64,000 nucleotides of DNA. It comes from Salvia splendens. Taxonomy: Eukaryota > Streptophyta > Magnoliopsida > Lamiales > Lamiaceae. Shown here in pieces: positions 1-11,319 of this stretch (position 1 is the stretch's first letter; every line of letters begins with the position of its first letter). Location of the stretch: NCBI RefSeq assembly GCF_004379255.2, contig NC_056038.1, positions 28,880,061-28,944,060 of the forward strand, written 5' to 3'. The notes under the pieces were generated by a model, which searched no databases, was not told the origin of the DNA, and worked only from the letters and a program-made list of their open reading frames with translations. The position numbers were made by a program, and so were the translations under genes.

Positions 1-165
1 GCAAGCATATAAATGGGCTACCCCAACTCCATTAGTATGAGGCCTTTTGGGGAGTACCCCAAGAGCAAAACCGTGAGGGCTTTGCCCAAAGCGGACAATA
101 TCATACGAATGTGGAGTTCGGGTGTGCACCACCGGGAACCCAACACGAACCACTGGTACTCAGAA
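1..165 (+). mobile_element. copia-type LTR 3' end fragment
   Basis: The segment GGGCTTTGCCCAAAGCGGAC at about 89-108, followed by GACAATATCATACGAATGTG, is the kind of sequence I know from the ends of many plant copia LTRs. About 15 bases after it, TGGTACTCAGA near 154 looks like a damaged tRNA-Met primer-binding site (intact form TGGTATCAGAGC). The element would run on the plus strand, but no gag or pol follows, so this is a truncated remnant. It is cut by the window start. Family assignment is from recall of LTR sequence style, so moderate confidence only. Confidence 0.4.
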
Positions 166-545
166 ACAACCCTATTTCCCCTCCCCTAACTCTGAGCGTC
201 ACACATTGTCCCAGATTCTGGTGTCTGACAATGGGGAGCATATTTTAGAATTTTTGGTGATTTACTTTGTATTGAAGGAGGAACATGTGCATTGGCGGAA
301 CCAAATGGACACATCAAGGGGCTAAAGCCCCTAGTAAAGTTTTTTTTTCTTTCTATCTCAGTACATCCTCCTTCAGCGAGTTCAACTGCCGATAACCACC
401 ATGCGATCTGATTTTTTTGGTTGTCCTAAATGTTGTAGCTAAGTTGGAAATGACAACGAAATAAAAGGACATATGAGGAGTTCTAAATTAGGGATAATTT
501 GTTTGAATATAGAGTTGAATAATTGAGTAGTGCTACAAGATTAAT
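166..545. other. no gene seen
   Basis: AT-rich sequence between two retrotransposon fragments. I see no open frame with recognisable domains, no RNA gene and no clear terminal repeats; probably decayed retrotransposon leader. Confidence 0.4.
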
Positions 546-1120
546 CTAAATGGTAATGTATTCAACCCATGTCCAAATCACGCATGGCAGGCCACGTGCT
601 AAAAAAAGGACGACTAAGGATATCTTTAGTGCAATCGCAGCTACTCGCACTCGATCCTTGATCGGCACCTTCGCCACTTCAAAGAAGAACTCAGATCTCA
701 TCACCCAGCCTTCAAATCCTTCTCCATCGAATTTAGGGAACTCATACCGCGTTGATCTCCGTAGATCCTCCTTCGTTTCACCTGGATCCACGACTTCCTT
801 CATCTTTCCGCTAGCTTCTCCTACTTCCGATTTCGGTACATTTTGTTGATTTTGTAGGTTGATCGCAGCAATAGCCTGCATAATTCCTTCCAATTTCCCT
901 TCCAACTTTCCATCCTGCCTCCTCGCAAATTGCTCCATCATTTCATGCATCCGTTTCTCCATCGCCTCCATCATTGACTTCCTCTCCGACTCCGCACCTC
1001 GCATCGCCGAACTCATGTCCGGAGATCGAAAGCTCTGAATACCACTTCATGTGGTTTCAGCTCAATCTTAGCTGAATGACATAATCGCACCTGATCTACA
1101 CCGATCTAACAACGCGCAAC
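546..1120 (-). pseudogene. Ty3/gypsy element fragment: gag N-terminus, PBS and LTR edge
   Basis: On the minus strand an ATG at 1016 opens a gag-like frame: a charged, methionine-rich helical start (EKRMHEMMEQFARRQ) and then KFDGEGFEGWVMRSEFFF, the Retrotrans_gag entry motif of plant Ty3 elements. Similarity stops after about residue 130, where the frame runs into unrelated sequence, so the gag is truncated. Just upstream, 1032-1044 reads as TGGTATTCAGAGC on the minus strand, a tRNA-Met primer-binding site with one inserted base. An LTR starts at 1050 (TG) but only 71 bp remain before the next element begins at 1121. It is a non-functional 5' fragment that served as the target for the TR-GAG-like element. 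Confidence 0.65.
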
Positions 1121-4100
1121 TGTCACGACCACCCTCACTAAGGATAGTAAAGACGGGGAAATCGTGACTAGGGAAGGGACGAAGGAGCAGGGAAGAAAAA
1201 GGGGGAGGCAATATGAAAAACCCAATTAACTTCAAAAAGAAATATTTTAGTTTATTGAAAAGTTAAGCAACGGATTTTAGCCTCAAAATACTTAATGTCA
1301 TAAAGCAGTATTAAATAGTGCGGAAGACTTCTAGAAATTTATTTCAAACACGGCAGCGGAAAAACAAGTATTCAAGAGAGTCAAAGGGAGACGCCTATGT
1401 ATGAAGACACGACGCATCCGAAATTTCTTAAGGCTTGACTCAACATCCGCCGCAACATCCCGCTCAACCTGCACATAAAGAAAACATATGCAGGGCTGAG
1501 TACTTGATATACTCAGTGGACACACGCCAAAACATTTAATAAAGGTTATGTCATCCATACCATAGTGAACTCGAGTTTTTACGTTTATTTAAGAAATATC
1601 ACGAGTATCACAAAAACACTTTTCACAGACCGGTCGGTCAAAACAATCTCCCCACTTTCTCATCAATCAATCAATCACATCCTCTTACCATAGTACGACG
1701 AAAGTGTGGCCACACTATTCGCCCACGAGACCGGCCGACTAGCAAGGACGGCTCACGATCCCCTCTGTGTACACAGCCTGATAGGGTTTGCGGCCCTACT
1801 CAGACCCGAATTCGTTTATCATAGCCCTATAGCCTAATGGAGCGAACTCACAAACTAGGCATCAAGCACAATCTCAACATAGCCCTATCGCCTAACGGAG
1901 CAAGCTCAAACGAACTAGGCATCAGGCAAAAATCTCAACATCAAAACAATCACGGCATGACATAACACTTTAAACCACCTTATAACACCACATCATATTT
2001 TCGGAAAAATAAAGAGGTTTGAAAAGAAAGCCCACCTCGTTCGTTTAACAATTCACAATCCAACTTATGGCAACTCTCGTTCCTCGAGTTCACGAATACA
2101 ATCACCCTTGTCAACGACAACACAAGTCAGCCTTCCACAGAATCATATTACCATGCATGTCCTATCGTTTCTCTCTCATCGTTTTTCTCAATTTACCCAA
2201 CCCAATGTTCGTCACAAAGATGGAAAAACACACCATAATATATTTCAACGTATCTCACGTGATCACATCATTAAACACGTTCCTTGGACATACATGCATC
2301 ATATAATACTTTTAAACTTGAAAATAAGTGTCATTTTATCAAGGCATAAAACTGGCAGAACTGCGCGACCGTGTTGTAAAAATCACTAAACATTCACCCT
2401 ACCCCATATGAAGCTAAATTTTGGTCACAACACAGAATACACATTCAAGTTCATCCTGAAAAATTTTCACACTGAAATCACGTCGTTTAGTCAGTAAAAT
2501 CAATAATTAAACTCTCTGGTCGGAACATAAAATTTCTAACAGCACTGCGCAGTTCATTTGAAAACTTTACCATAAATTCATCCAATGCCTAAAAAGGCTG
2601 AAAATTTTACAAGACTTAGAAGACACTTCAAATTTTCATATAGTTCAAGAATCACATCAATCGGAGGTCATTTGGTCAGTCAAAAAGAAAACGAAACATT
2701 CTTGGCGAGAACACAGGTTTCTGGCAGATTTGCGCAGTCAACTTCAAAAATTTATTACAAATTAATTTTTCGATAAAAAGGGCTTAAATTTACACACAAC
2801 ACAGAAAACACCTTGAAGTTTACTCAGTAAAAATTTCATATCAAAATTAGTTCGTTTGATGAGTCAATTACAGATCAGAAGCTACTGGTCGTGCACCACA
2901 GATTTCAGGTTCATAGTTTCGAAAATAGGGTTTTCATCTTCCATCAAACAAACCCCAACTTTTCATGCTGGAAAACACATAATCATGCTTAAAAGGTTCT
3001 CATAATCAAGTTTGCCCATAAACTCACATCATTCACCAAAGATTCAAATCAAACTTCACAAAATTGCATTCAAAACGCATACATAAATGCAAACACAAAT
3101 TCCCCACCGATTAAATCCTTAGATTTGAAATCCCTACACTCACTAGATGCATGAGGGAGTCGAAAGAATATTTGGATGGAGAGGAATGAAGAATAGAGGT
3201 TTGATTGTACCTTTCTTGAACGAAACAATCGGTAGAAACGAATATAACTCTTGATTCTTCAACAAACTCTTGGCGAATCGAAAGGATCTTGAGTAGAGTA
3301 GAAAAACAAGTGTGGGAGAAGATGGAGCAAGGGGAGGGGCGTGTGATTTGAGAGGGAGGCGTGTGAGATGGGTTTAGGGTTAGGTTTTTGGTTTTATTTA
3401 TAGAGTTAGGAAATAATATATCCCACAATTAATTGAAGATTTGGGAGAATAAATCAAATAAAGATTTGAGAGATTTGGGGGGGGGAGGCGTGAATTATGG
3501 GGAGAAATAAGGGGAGGATTTTTGAAAATCATAGCTATTTAATTAGCTTATGATTTAATTTGGTATTTCACGGAGTAGAATAAAATAATACGGAGTAGAG
3601 AAATTTGTAAAATCCTCCAAAAATAATGAGAAGTAGGCGTGCGGTTTAAGGTTCCTCCCACCAGAAAAATTTCCAAATCTTTAATAGAATAAAGTAAGGC
3701 AAGATTGGCTAGAATATTCCAATTCATTCATGGAAAGAAATAAGTAAGAAATCAATTATAGAATACTTAATTTCTCATCTCCCAAAAATAGGAGATTTTG
3801 AAAATCATGGAAAAATAAATAAGAATTTTTTGGTTTTGGATTTAATTTGGATAAATATCCCAAAATAATTAAATAAATCCAAGAAAGAAGATATTACTTC
3901 CAATAAATAGAAATGCCGAAAAGAATTTGAATAAGGTAACTGGCACAAATATGCATGATCCTATTTAATTAAATCCCGCCCATTGGAAAACATATCATAT
4001 TATTCCACATAACTCTCAACCATTAATTTCACATCGTTAACACAACCTCATAGAAATCAATTTCTAAAAATGCATTTCCAAATCAACATCCACATTAATA

Positions 4101-4156
4101 AAACGAAAATAAGCCATCTAATAAAAAAAAGATCAAAACTTTTCCAGGGTGCTACA
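1121..4156 (-). repeat. 3' LTR of the gag-only element
   Basis: On the minus strand the LTR starts TGTAGCACCC at 4156, directly after the polypurine tract, and ends GGTCGTGACA at 1121. Positions 1121-1663 match 6055-6597 almost base for base. The promoter-distal part also resembles the solo LTR at 57949-60556: both contain the stretch TACTCAGCCC(C)TGCATATG and the ending CTATCCTTAG...GTCGTGACA. No gene is visible inside the 3 kb. Confidence 0.8.
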
Positions 4157-5315
4157 TCCTTCCCCTCTTAACAGAAATTTCATCCCGAAATTTTAGTCGT
4201 CTTCCATAAACTATTCGGGGTACTTCTCTTTCATCCCACCAGTCCTTGTCGGTTTGCTGTTCCTGCCCTTCATTTCCTTTCAGCGCGTACGCTCTCGCTT
4301 GCTGTGGGGCCACCTGCCGAATGGGTTGTGGTTGTTGCTGTTGTTCCCCATGTCCTTGCCTATTCCACATTCCTCCTTTGTTGTTATTCGGGCACTCTCG
4401 AGACATATGTCCATTTCCACCACAAGTGAAGCATTGGATGCTTCCAGCTCTACACTCGCCAAAGTGGTATTTGGAGCACCGGTTGCAGTGGGGTGCCTTC
4501 TGTTGATTCCCTCTCGGTTGTGGCATGGCTTGCCGGTCATAGTCTTGCGTCTGGCGGAAAGTAGAACGGTGTCGCTTGTTGTCATAAGGAGCTCGGTTGT
4601 CTTCCCACTTCCTCTTGTCTCGATAGTTCGGTTGAGGTGTTGGTGGTGTAGGATTCGCCGTCGTCTCGTCCTTTGGTAGTGCTTCTTCCACATCTAAAGC
4701 GCAACTCAAAATTTCGGAGTACGAGATTCCTCTGCGGCCGGCCACGGCTACTCTTATCTCGTATCTAAGGCCAGAACGGAATTTTGCGGCCATCTTCTCA
4801 TCGGTGTCCACTAACTCGGGCGCATATCGGGTCATTTCACAAAGAGCACGGTCGTACTCCGTCACCGTCATGTTTCCCTGTTTCAGGGTGTGGAACTCCA
4901 CTATCTTCGCCCGTGTATAGCTCATGGGAATGTACTTGTCGTACACCTCTTCCTTGAATTCTTCCCATGTGAGCGCCTCGTGGCGGGCAGGGTTCATAGT
5001 TCGTCGTTTAGTTTCCCACAAAAAATCGGCAGGTCCAGTCAGTTGATACGTCACGCAAGCTAGACGTTCCCTATCGGTGCATCCCATGAAGTCAAATATA
5101 CGCTCGAGGTCGCATATCCAAGTCTCTGCCTTCGGGGGCTCTCCCAGTCCGTCAAACTTTGGAGGGTTTTCCTTTCGGAAGGCCTTAATGTATTCTCTCT
5201 CTTGAGGTTGAGGTGGGGGTGGTGGTGGATGAGGGGGTTGATTCCCGACACTTCCCTCTGATTGTTCCTCCATGTCGTTCTCCACTTGTGGGCCACGTCT
5301 GCGTCTTGGTGGCAT
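4152..5315 (-). CDS. gag: Gag polyprotein of a non-autonomous Ty3 element
   Basis: An intact 387-residue ORF. It encodes a structural Gag that would assemble virus-like particles and package the element RNA in the cytoplasm. A basic start (MPPRRRRGP) and a proline run (about residues 28-36) lead into the Retrotrans_gag domain (about 45-220), with landmarks FRKENPPKFDGLGEP, WETKRR and EVYDKYIPMSYTRAKIVEF. A zinc knuckle CX2CX4HX4C, CFTCGGNGHMSREC, lies near residue 295. The C-terminus KFRDEISVKRGRM resembles the tail usually found at the end of Ty3 integrase, which suggests an internal deletion joined gag to the end of pol. The stop codon TAG is supplied by the first bases of the LTR (TG-TAG). 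I chose the ATG at 5315 because the basic Pro/Arg start is typical of the family. Confidence 0.85.
   Translation of the reverse strand: MPPRRRRGPQVENDMEEQSEGSVGNQPPHPPPPPPQPQEREYIKAFRKENPPKFDGLGEPPKAETWICDLERIFDFMGCTDRERLACVTYQLTGPADFLWETKRRTMNPARHEALTWEEFKEEVYDKYIPMSYTRAKIVEFHTLKQGNMTVTEYDRALCEMTRYAPELVDTDEKMAAKFRSGLRYEIRVAVAGRRGISYSEILSCALDVEEALPKDETTANPTPPTPQPNYRDKRKWEDNRAPYDNKRHRSTFRQTQDYDRQAMPQPRGNQQKAPHCNRCSKYHFGECRAGSIQCFTCGGNGHMSRECPNNNKGGMWNRQGHGEQQQQPQPIRQVAPQQARAYALKGNEGQEQQTDKDWWDEREVPRIVYGRRLKFRDEISVKRGRM
4157..4169 (-). other. polypurine tract (plus-strand primer)
   Basis: Minus-strand AAGAGGGGAAGGA lies immediately 5' of the LTR start TGTAGCACCC. It overlaps the last codons of gag, so the priming site is also coding sequence. 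Confidence 0.75.
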
Positions 5316-6039
5316 TCTGGTCCAAAAGAAAAGTTAGCATCGTTGTTAGTATTCGTTGTTATCAAAATCGTAACTTCCTTGCATTCGTCGCACTCTGACG
5401 TTATATTGGGCGGCCTTATATGCGGGTTGTTTTATCCGTGCCATTTACGCGAAGACGAAGGTTTTCCAACATATATTCTATCTCGTTATTTGTGATAAAT
5501 CTAGGGTTCGTCGCGCATCACCAAATTTGAGGCCGCCCTAAGGCTTCCTATGTTCACATGCTTACGTCGTAGCACTTTCACACATAACACATACTTAAGT
5601 CATCATACCAATCTTGCTCATGTCTCACATAATCATACCATAACAATATTATATTTGCACACACAACACGTGCTTAGATCATCTTGCCAATCATGTTCAT
5701 ATTCCACATAATCACACTATCACAATATCATTTTCACACATATAACACGGGTTTAGATTATCATGCCAATCATGCTCATGTCTCCCATAATCATATCACT
5801 ACATTATCATCTTCACACATAACGTTTATTCACATGCGTACACTTGCCAAAACATCCTCATCATAACATCATCAATTTCATACGTCAATCTCGCATTCTT
5901 TCAACAACTTAAACATACCTCACTTTTTTTGGTTGAGCGTGATGCTTCGGATGTTGAGCCTTCGTGACACTTCTAGTCTAGGGGTACTGATCTAGACTTA
6001 GACTGAAAGAAGACTCTCGGACCAGAGCGAAAGAACGAA
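5316..6039 (-). repeat. element leader with degenerate ~80-bp repeats
   Basis: Untranslated leader between PBS and gag. Within 5575-5820 a motif of the form CCAATCATGCTCATGTCTCACATAATCA recurs about three times in degenerate form at roughly 80-bp spacing. No coding frame is supported. Such repeats may act in packaging, but that is conjecture. Confidence 0.45.
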
Positions 6040-6051
6040 GCTCTGATACCA
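6040..6051 (-). other. primer-binding site, tRNA-Met
   Basis: Minus-strand TGGTATCAGAGC, the canonical complement of the initiator tRNA-Met 3' end, three bases inside the LTR end at 6055. Confidence 0.9.
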
Positions 6052-6054
6052 CTC

Positions 6055-6597
6055 TGTTACGACCGCCCTCACTAAGGATAGTAAAGACGGGGAAATCGTG
6101 ACTAGGGAAGGGACGAAGGAGCAGGGAAGAAAAAGGGGGAGGCAAATATGAAAAACCCAATTAACTTCAAAAAGAAATATTTTAGTTTATTGAAAAGTTA
6201 AGCAACGGATTTTAGCCTCAAAATACTTAATGTCATAAAGCAGTATTAAATAGTGCGGAAGACTTCTAGAAATTTATTTCAAACACGGCAGCGGAAAAAC
6301 AAGTATTCAAGAGAGTCAAAGGGAGACGCCTATGTATGAAGACACGACGCATCCGAAATTTCTTAAGGCTCGACTCAACATCCGCCGCAACATCCCGCTC
6401 AACCTGCACATAAAGAAAACATATGCAGGGCTGAGTACTTGATATACTCAGTGGACACACGCCAAAACATTTAATAAAGGTTATGTCATCCATACCATAG
6501 TGAACTCGAGTTTTTACGTTTATTTAAGAAATATCACGAGTATCACAAAAACACTTTTCAAAGACCGGCCGGTCAAAACAAAGTCCCCACTTTCTCA
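6055..6597 (-). repeat. 5' LTR of the gag-only element, truncated
   Basis: Matches the 1121-1663 part of the 3' LTR with about eight differences, including a 1-bp indel. About 2.5 kb that should follow is missing; the match breaks after CCCCACTTTCTCA at about 6597. Confidence 0.8.
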
Positions 6598-6713
6598 ACG
6601 CTTCGAACGTTGCATACACCTTATTCCACCCCTTGACTCGCTTATTATGAACTTATGCACCCTACTCCACGTTGCATGCCGCACCGAACCCTCCACGGTC
6701 GTACATGCAACAC

Positions 6714-6857
6714 CAACACTCCTACTTCATTCCTACTCCAACACTCACAACACAATAAAATAATATTATAAATATGTAAGTGATGGTGGGATTTTATAAC
6801 ATTATTTTATTATGTTGTGAGTGTTGGAGTAGGAATGGAGTATGAGTGTTGGAGTAG
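6714..6857. repeat. hairpin-forming inverted repeat
   Basis: The left arm (6714-6771) and right arm (6793-6857) are near-perfect reverse complements, both containing TACTCCAACACTCACAACA or its complement, with a loop of about 21 bp. It could be a foldback MITE lying close to the LTR break at 6597. I could not find a convincing target duplication. Confidence 0.55.
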
Positions 6858-6949
6858 AGGATCCGCATTGGTATCTTACGGAGTAGTCATTGCCTTCTCC
6901 TAATAGGATCGGTTTTGAAACCACTGAAGTGCTTGTTGATGAGTCTCGT

Positions 6950-9180
6950 TCTCGTCCTTGGTTACTGGTCAGTATAAGGTGTTGTATTGGATAATATCTG
7001 CAAAATAGTTGTTAAAAGTGTGCAGGTTGAAGTACTAAATCAGGAGAAAAGGTTCAGAAGGAATTCGAGTGGAAAAACTGCGAAAAGTGTGCAAACTGGT
7101 TAGTATGAGCAGAAATTATGCAAACTGGTCAGGATGGATGCTACAGAACTGGACACGAGAAGGAAGGACTTGCTTGGAATAATCACCTATCTAAAGAAGG
7201 GCAAAAGTGTCATTCCACATGAAGAGAAAGCCGTAGAAATTAGGGCAAGCCACCCTATAAATAGGAGCTGAACATAAAGAAAAGAGGAATTTTTACACCA
7301 CTTCACTTAGGACTTATCATCATTACTACATCACTTTTGAGGAGAATAGCTCCACTAGCTCTTAGTTCCATCTAAATCCAGCAGCCTGACTTGAAGAGTC
7401 CGGCCACCTGCCGGCGAGAAGCATCATGCCCGATTCATTCCAGCCGCCGTAGTTCCAGAAATTCCTCCAGTTTCAGTTTCCGATGAGCCAAACAATCTTT
7501 TACTTGCTTTGTTTTTAAGATTTCTTAGTTTAAGTACTTGTTTTTGCTTGCCTTTGACTTGGATTCCAGTAGCTACTTAGTTGGAACATCTTTTGGGTGA
7601 TAATTTTGAATGCAATGAAGTTTATTGTGGTTTTATTTTGTGTTTCAGCTTGCTTATTATTTCTTTCTGCCTAGTAGCTAGATCTGGTAGTTTTACGTTG
7701 ATTTATGTTGTTTAAGTGCTTGAATCTGCTTTGCTTAGTTAGATCTAGGTTTTCTTGGAGTGTTTACAAGTTTTAATCGGGTTAAGTTCCTCAAAAAATG
7801 CATGGGAATCGTTTCTGCTTGCTTCTGTCACCTAGTCCCGCTGACCAGTTGCGTAGATCTCAGTTTTCTTAGCTTTCGTTCTCGATTTCAAGTTAAATAT
7901 TGCATTTACGAATTTTCAAGCTTGATCAGTCATCAATGGAGTTTGTTAGATCTTGTTTGTTTAGCTTGGTGAAGAAGATAATGTCACAATCAAAGAATGA
8001 GACCACTTGTGTTGCTTTTGTACTTGCACTTTTTCAGCTTTTCTACACACCCAGGAGACAGTCTGCCAGCATGTCCTTTGATTCTTCTCGTTACCTTTTG
8101 TCTAACCATTTTTAGTAAGTTTCGTCTAGTAGCTTCTCACAAGCACACTCGTACCCTAATTTACACACGCACTTTAATTTCTTTTAGCACGCAGCATTTA
8201 GAGCCCACCCTGACCTACTGGTCAGGAGGGGTATAGGTTCCATTTCATTTTCCGACTAGGTAAAACTCAACCCCAAAAAAGCGTGGTAGCTAACCAACCG
8301 CTCCCAGAATGTCATCGCAAGTGTATCTCGCCTACATCCATTTATGTGGGATTCGACCCTTACTCCACTATACTAGCCAGTAGAAGTGGGTTTAGGTATT
8401 TTTTTGTTGATAGGGAAGATAGACACAGACCCAACGACACAGCTAGGTCTAGGTACCCTCCTGGCCAGTTGACACACACACACAGAGTCATAGTCTCATC
8501 TTTTCCCTCTATCACTCGTCCTTCGAAATTAATGATAGCTAAACGCACATTGGTCTCCTCATGTGTCAGAGAAGATCGGAAACCCCACCTTCGATTGACG
8601 AGTCGCGAAGTAAGGAGCACGATTAGCCTGCCCCCCTACGGCTGCGATGGGATTCCCCTCACCAGTTGCATGCAGCTTAGAGCATCCACAGTGGTGCGGA
8701 TGTCCCGACGGACATCCCGACGGACTTCCCAAAAACACCTTCTGCCACGTCATAAGGACCACCCACTACACTGTCACGTCATAAGGATATCCCATTGCAC
8801 AATGACGGACATCCCGAAGGACATCTCGGCGGACCTCCACAAAAAAAATAAAAAATCGGGACATCCACCGGGACGTCCGTCGTGGCACCGCAATGGCGGA
8901 CGTCATCACGGACGTCCCGGAAAGCCGCGGATGTGCGGTGTCCACAGCCGACGTCCGCCCCTCCCTCGCCTAATGGCGGACGTCCTGCCCGGATGTCCGG
9001 CACGCATGTCCGACGTCCGGAGGGACATCCTTTATTGTGAATGCTCTTAGACATAATTGCATTAGGCTGGACCTGAAACGCAACAAGTTCCTTCATATAG
9101 CTGTTACAAATTGATACGATTGTTAGCTCGATCAACTTAGCTAACAACCTTCAACTAGCTAATTTTGATCCCGTAGCAGC
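6950..9180 (+). mobile_element. Athila-like LTR remnant (boundaries uncertain)
   Basis: The stretch GTGGGATTCGACCCTTACTC followed by CACTATACTAGC at about 8347-8376 is a hallmark of the distal part of plant Athila LTRs. The sequence upstream (leader-like text with a TATA-like CTATAAATAGG near 7254 and long T/G-rich stretches) fits the body of such an LTR. No gag or pol is attached, so it is a solo LTR or fragment. I could not fix the ends by TSD. It is interrupted by the MITE at 8680-9046. No protein-coding gene is supported in this interval. Confidence 0.45.
8680..9046. mobile_element. Harbinger-family MITE (GAGCATCC type)
   Basis: Starts GAGCATCCACAGTGGTGCGG and ends GAATGCTC, flanked by TTA at 8677-8679 and 9047-9049, the target preference of PIF/Harbinger. 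Inside are many repeats of GGACATCC/GGATGTCC. The left terminus matches the ends of the transposase-bearing element at 61912-63751 and the accessory-ORF element at 46734, so those are its probable relatives. No coding capacity. Confidence 0.85.
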
Positions 9181-10087
9181 GCATGTTATTTCATCCTCCG
9201 TTTCGTGTCTTCTTGTCTTATTCCAGCTCAATCTTCTCGTACTACCATTTTCCAATGCTTTGGATTGTCAAGATAATATTAGATTTTTTGCTAGAAAGAA
9301 AAAATAATCGAGTAATAGTTTTTGCCCCAAAAAAATCATAAAAATGAAGTCGTATTAGATATAGGCGTAATACTGCTGGAAACAAGAGTACTGGAGTATA
9401 ATGTAATCTAAGTTCCAGTTGTTAAAACCACTGAGAAGCCTGAAGTAGAATCGTTCAACAGTGATACAGAAGAATTAATATCGTCGTAATCGATTCGATA
9501 GGATTGAAAGTTTGAAACCTCTATTTATTGTATAAATAGCAAATTAGAAGTAGAGCAATCCCGAGGAATCGGCATAGAAGAATTGCGTGTATCTCCGACC
9601 GATCCGAGGGGAAGCCCAGCTACAGAGCAGCAAGCCGTCGACGTCGGAATTCTTCTTCAGATAATGATGCTCATGTTATCGTTTGTTCTCGGCCACGTTC
9701 TCCGCCGCCATCGCTTTTATTACCTCTCTGAAGCTATTGCTTCCCTTTTAATCAGTAATTTTGTTTCTTCTGTGGTTTTTAATTCGAGCTTTACATGCCC
9801 TATCTTTTTTTATGGCCGATGATCACCTTGAATTTGTTGCGTTTGAACTGTATCTGCAATTTATTGGAACTTGAATGTGTGATGCAGGTTTGATCGTGGG
9901 TATACCGGCCAATGTTTCCAACACAGAGAATAGCATTAGGTCTCATGCCGATAATTATTCATCATTTGCTATTTTCTTGCTTGAACGCTTCTTTAGTTCA
10001 TAATGGTTGTGGTGTATACGGGAAAATTCTATTTTTGGTAATGCATGTTAATAGAATTCTATTTTAATGAAGGGCTTTAGATGTATT

Positions 10088-10255
10088 CCGACTCAGGGAG
10101 TGACGCATAACTCTTATGCGTCTTTGTGTAATGACGCACAAACATTTGGCATTTTCTAATGACGCACAACTCTTATGCGTCTTCACGTAATGACGCATAA
10201 GAGTTATGCGTCGTTGTAGAATGACGCATAAGGGTTATGCGTCTTCCAGTCGGGT
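10088..10255. repeat. palindromic subterminal repeats, left MULE end
   Basis: Several copies of TGACGCATAA or TGACGCACAA paired with TTATGCGTC, each able to form a short hairpin. The right end at 12750-12895 has the mirror-image set. Confidence 0.8.
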
Positions 10256-10746
10256 TTTAAGGGGGCAAAACGCTCACATTGACAGAAGCAGCGGAGAGTG
10301 TAGCAGCGGCGATTTTCAACAATTTCCGACCGGTTTCCGACGGATTTCAACCGTTTCCAAATATATTTCGGTAATTGTCCTTCAATTTGGCTACATTCAT
10401 CCTTTATTGCTTAATTTGTGCAGGTTTTTCCTAATTTAGTAAAGTTAGGGTTTATGATGAAATTGATGAATTTACGGTCGTTTTTTGTTGTTTTGTTGCC
10501 TATTTGTGTGTTTCACATGTATATAATTCAATCTTGGTTATTTTTTACAATTGAAGTTGCAATTTAAGTTGGATTGTTGAGTTTACAATTGAAGTTGCAA
10601 TCTTGGTAATGCTGAAATATAGCTTGCTGTTTTTCAATTGAAGTTGTAATTTAAGTTGGATTGTTGAGTTTTTATGATAAAAATTGAATCTTAGTTATGT
10701 TTTACAATATATTTCAAAAAAAATTTGGGTGAATGTTTTGAAGCAG

Positions 10747-11319
10747 ATGGCATCTTCAAGTTCCGAAGAACAATTATGTTATGGACCTGAGGATCCATCA
10801 TTACTCTTTCATCAAAACGAACACATTTCAGCCTCATTGTTGGCAAATGACACATCAAATGTTTTGAGAGTTCGTCGGGCGGAAAGTAAGGTTTGGGCAG
10901 TGCAAATACAAGAAAATGTGAAGTATTGGCTTGATGTATGGGGTTTCAAAGGCGTGTTGGAATGTGAAAGGCCGATGAGGATGGACAACGAGCTTATCAC
11001 TGCCTTGATCGAGCGCTGGAGGCCTGAGACACACTGTTTCCACCTACCAGTTGGAGAAGTTACCGTAACCTTACAGGATGTGCAAAGCTTGTGGGGTTTG
11101 AGAGCAGACGGTCGTGTTTTCACTGGCCGTGACTACCCTATCGAATATGAAGATTGGCCTAGCAAGTGTCGAGATGTGTTGAGATGGATACCTGACGCAG
11201 AAACGGAAACGAAGCAGGGATGTTTGTTAATGACATCTCTTATCCACCAAGCGATGATACCTTTGGGTGATGGGCTGCATGATTATGCATACATCCAAAG
11301 GGCACGTATACATGACTAA
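10747..11319 (+). pseudogene. Plant mobile domain (PMD/MAIN-like) protein, C-terminally truncated
   Basis: The frame from ATG 10747 encodes about 190 residues. After a Ser-rich start comes the N-terminal part of the plant mobile domain: ENVKYWLDVWGFKGVLEC, then ITALIERWRPETHCFHLPVGEVTVTLQDV and LWGLRADGRVFTG. PMD proteins occur as host silencing factors (MAIN, MAIL1) and as passengers of plant MULEs. Normal members are several hundred residues longer. Here the domain breaks off near residue 155 and the frame reads into antisense MULE sequence up to TAA at 11317. Its position inside MULE inverted repeats points to a transposon-encoded PMD gene. Function after truncation is doubtful. Confidence 0.75.

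Larger units (their letters stand above)
1121..6597 (-). mobile_element. gag-only LTR retrotransposon (TR-GAG/LARD-like), 5' LTR truncated
   Basis: Two direct repeats begin at 1121 and 6055 and bracket only 1.9 kb of internal sequence. That interior holds a tRNA-Met PBS (6040-6051), a roughly 700-bp leader, one gag ORF (4152-5315) and a polypurine tract (4157-4169). No protease, RT, RNase H or integrase is present, so the element must be mobilised in trans by an autonomous Ty3 relative. The 3' LTR is 3,036 bp, unusually long for so small a body. The 5' LTR keeps only about 543 bp before unrelated sequence starts near 6597, so a right TSD cannot be read; the left flank is GCAAC (1116-1120). 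The two LTR segments differ at roughly eight sites in 540 bp, suggesting a fairly recent insertion. Confidence 0.8.

Noticed and set aside
1331..1558. 75-codon minus-strand frame, also at 6266-6493
   Set aside because: Present in both LTRs of the gag-only element; an LTR-internal open frame without domain evidence.
4254..4679. Cys-rich plus-strand frames opposite gag
   Set aside because: Shadow of the Gln/Pro-rich gag sequence on the other strand.
8690..9040. CRISPR-like regularly repeated GGACATCC words
   Set aside because: Eukaryotic context; the words are irregularly spaced, occur in both orientations and belong to a Harbinger MITE.
8283..9050. 255-codon frame across the Athila-like LTR and MITE
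   Set aside because: It crosses two unrelated repeats and ends at the MITE terminus; a composite of noncoding sequence.
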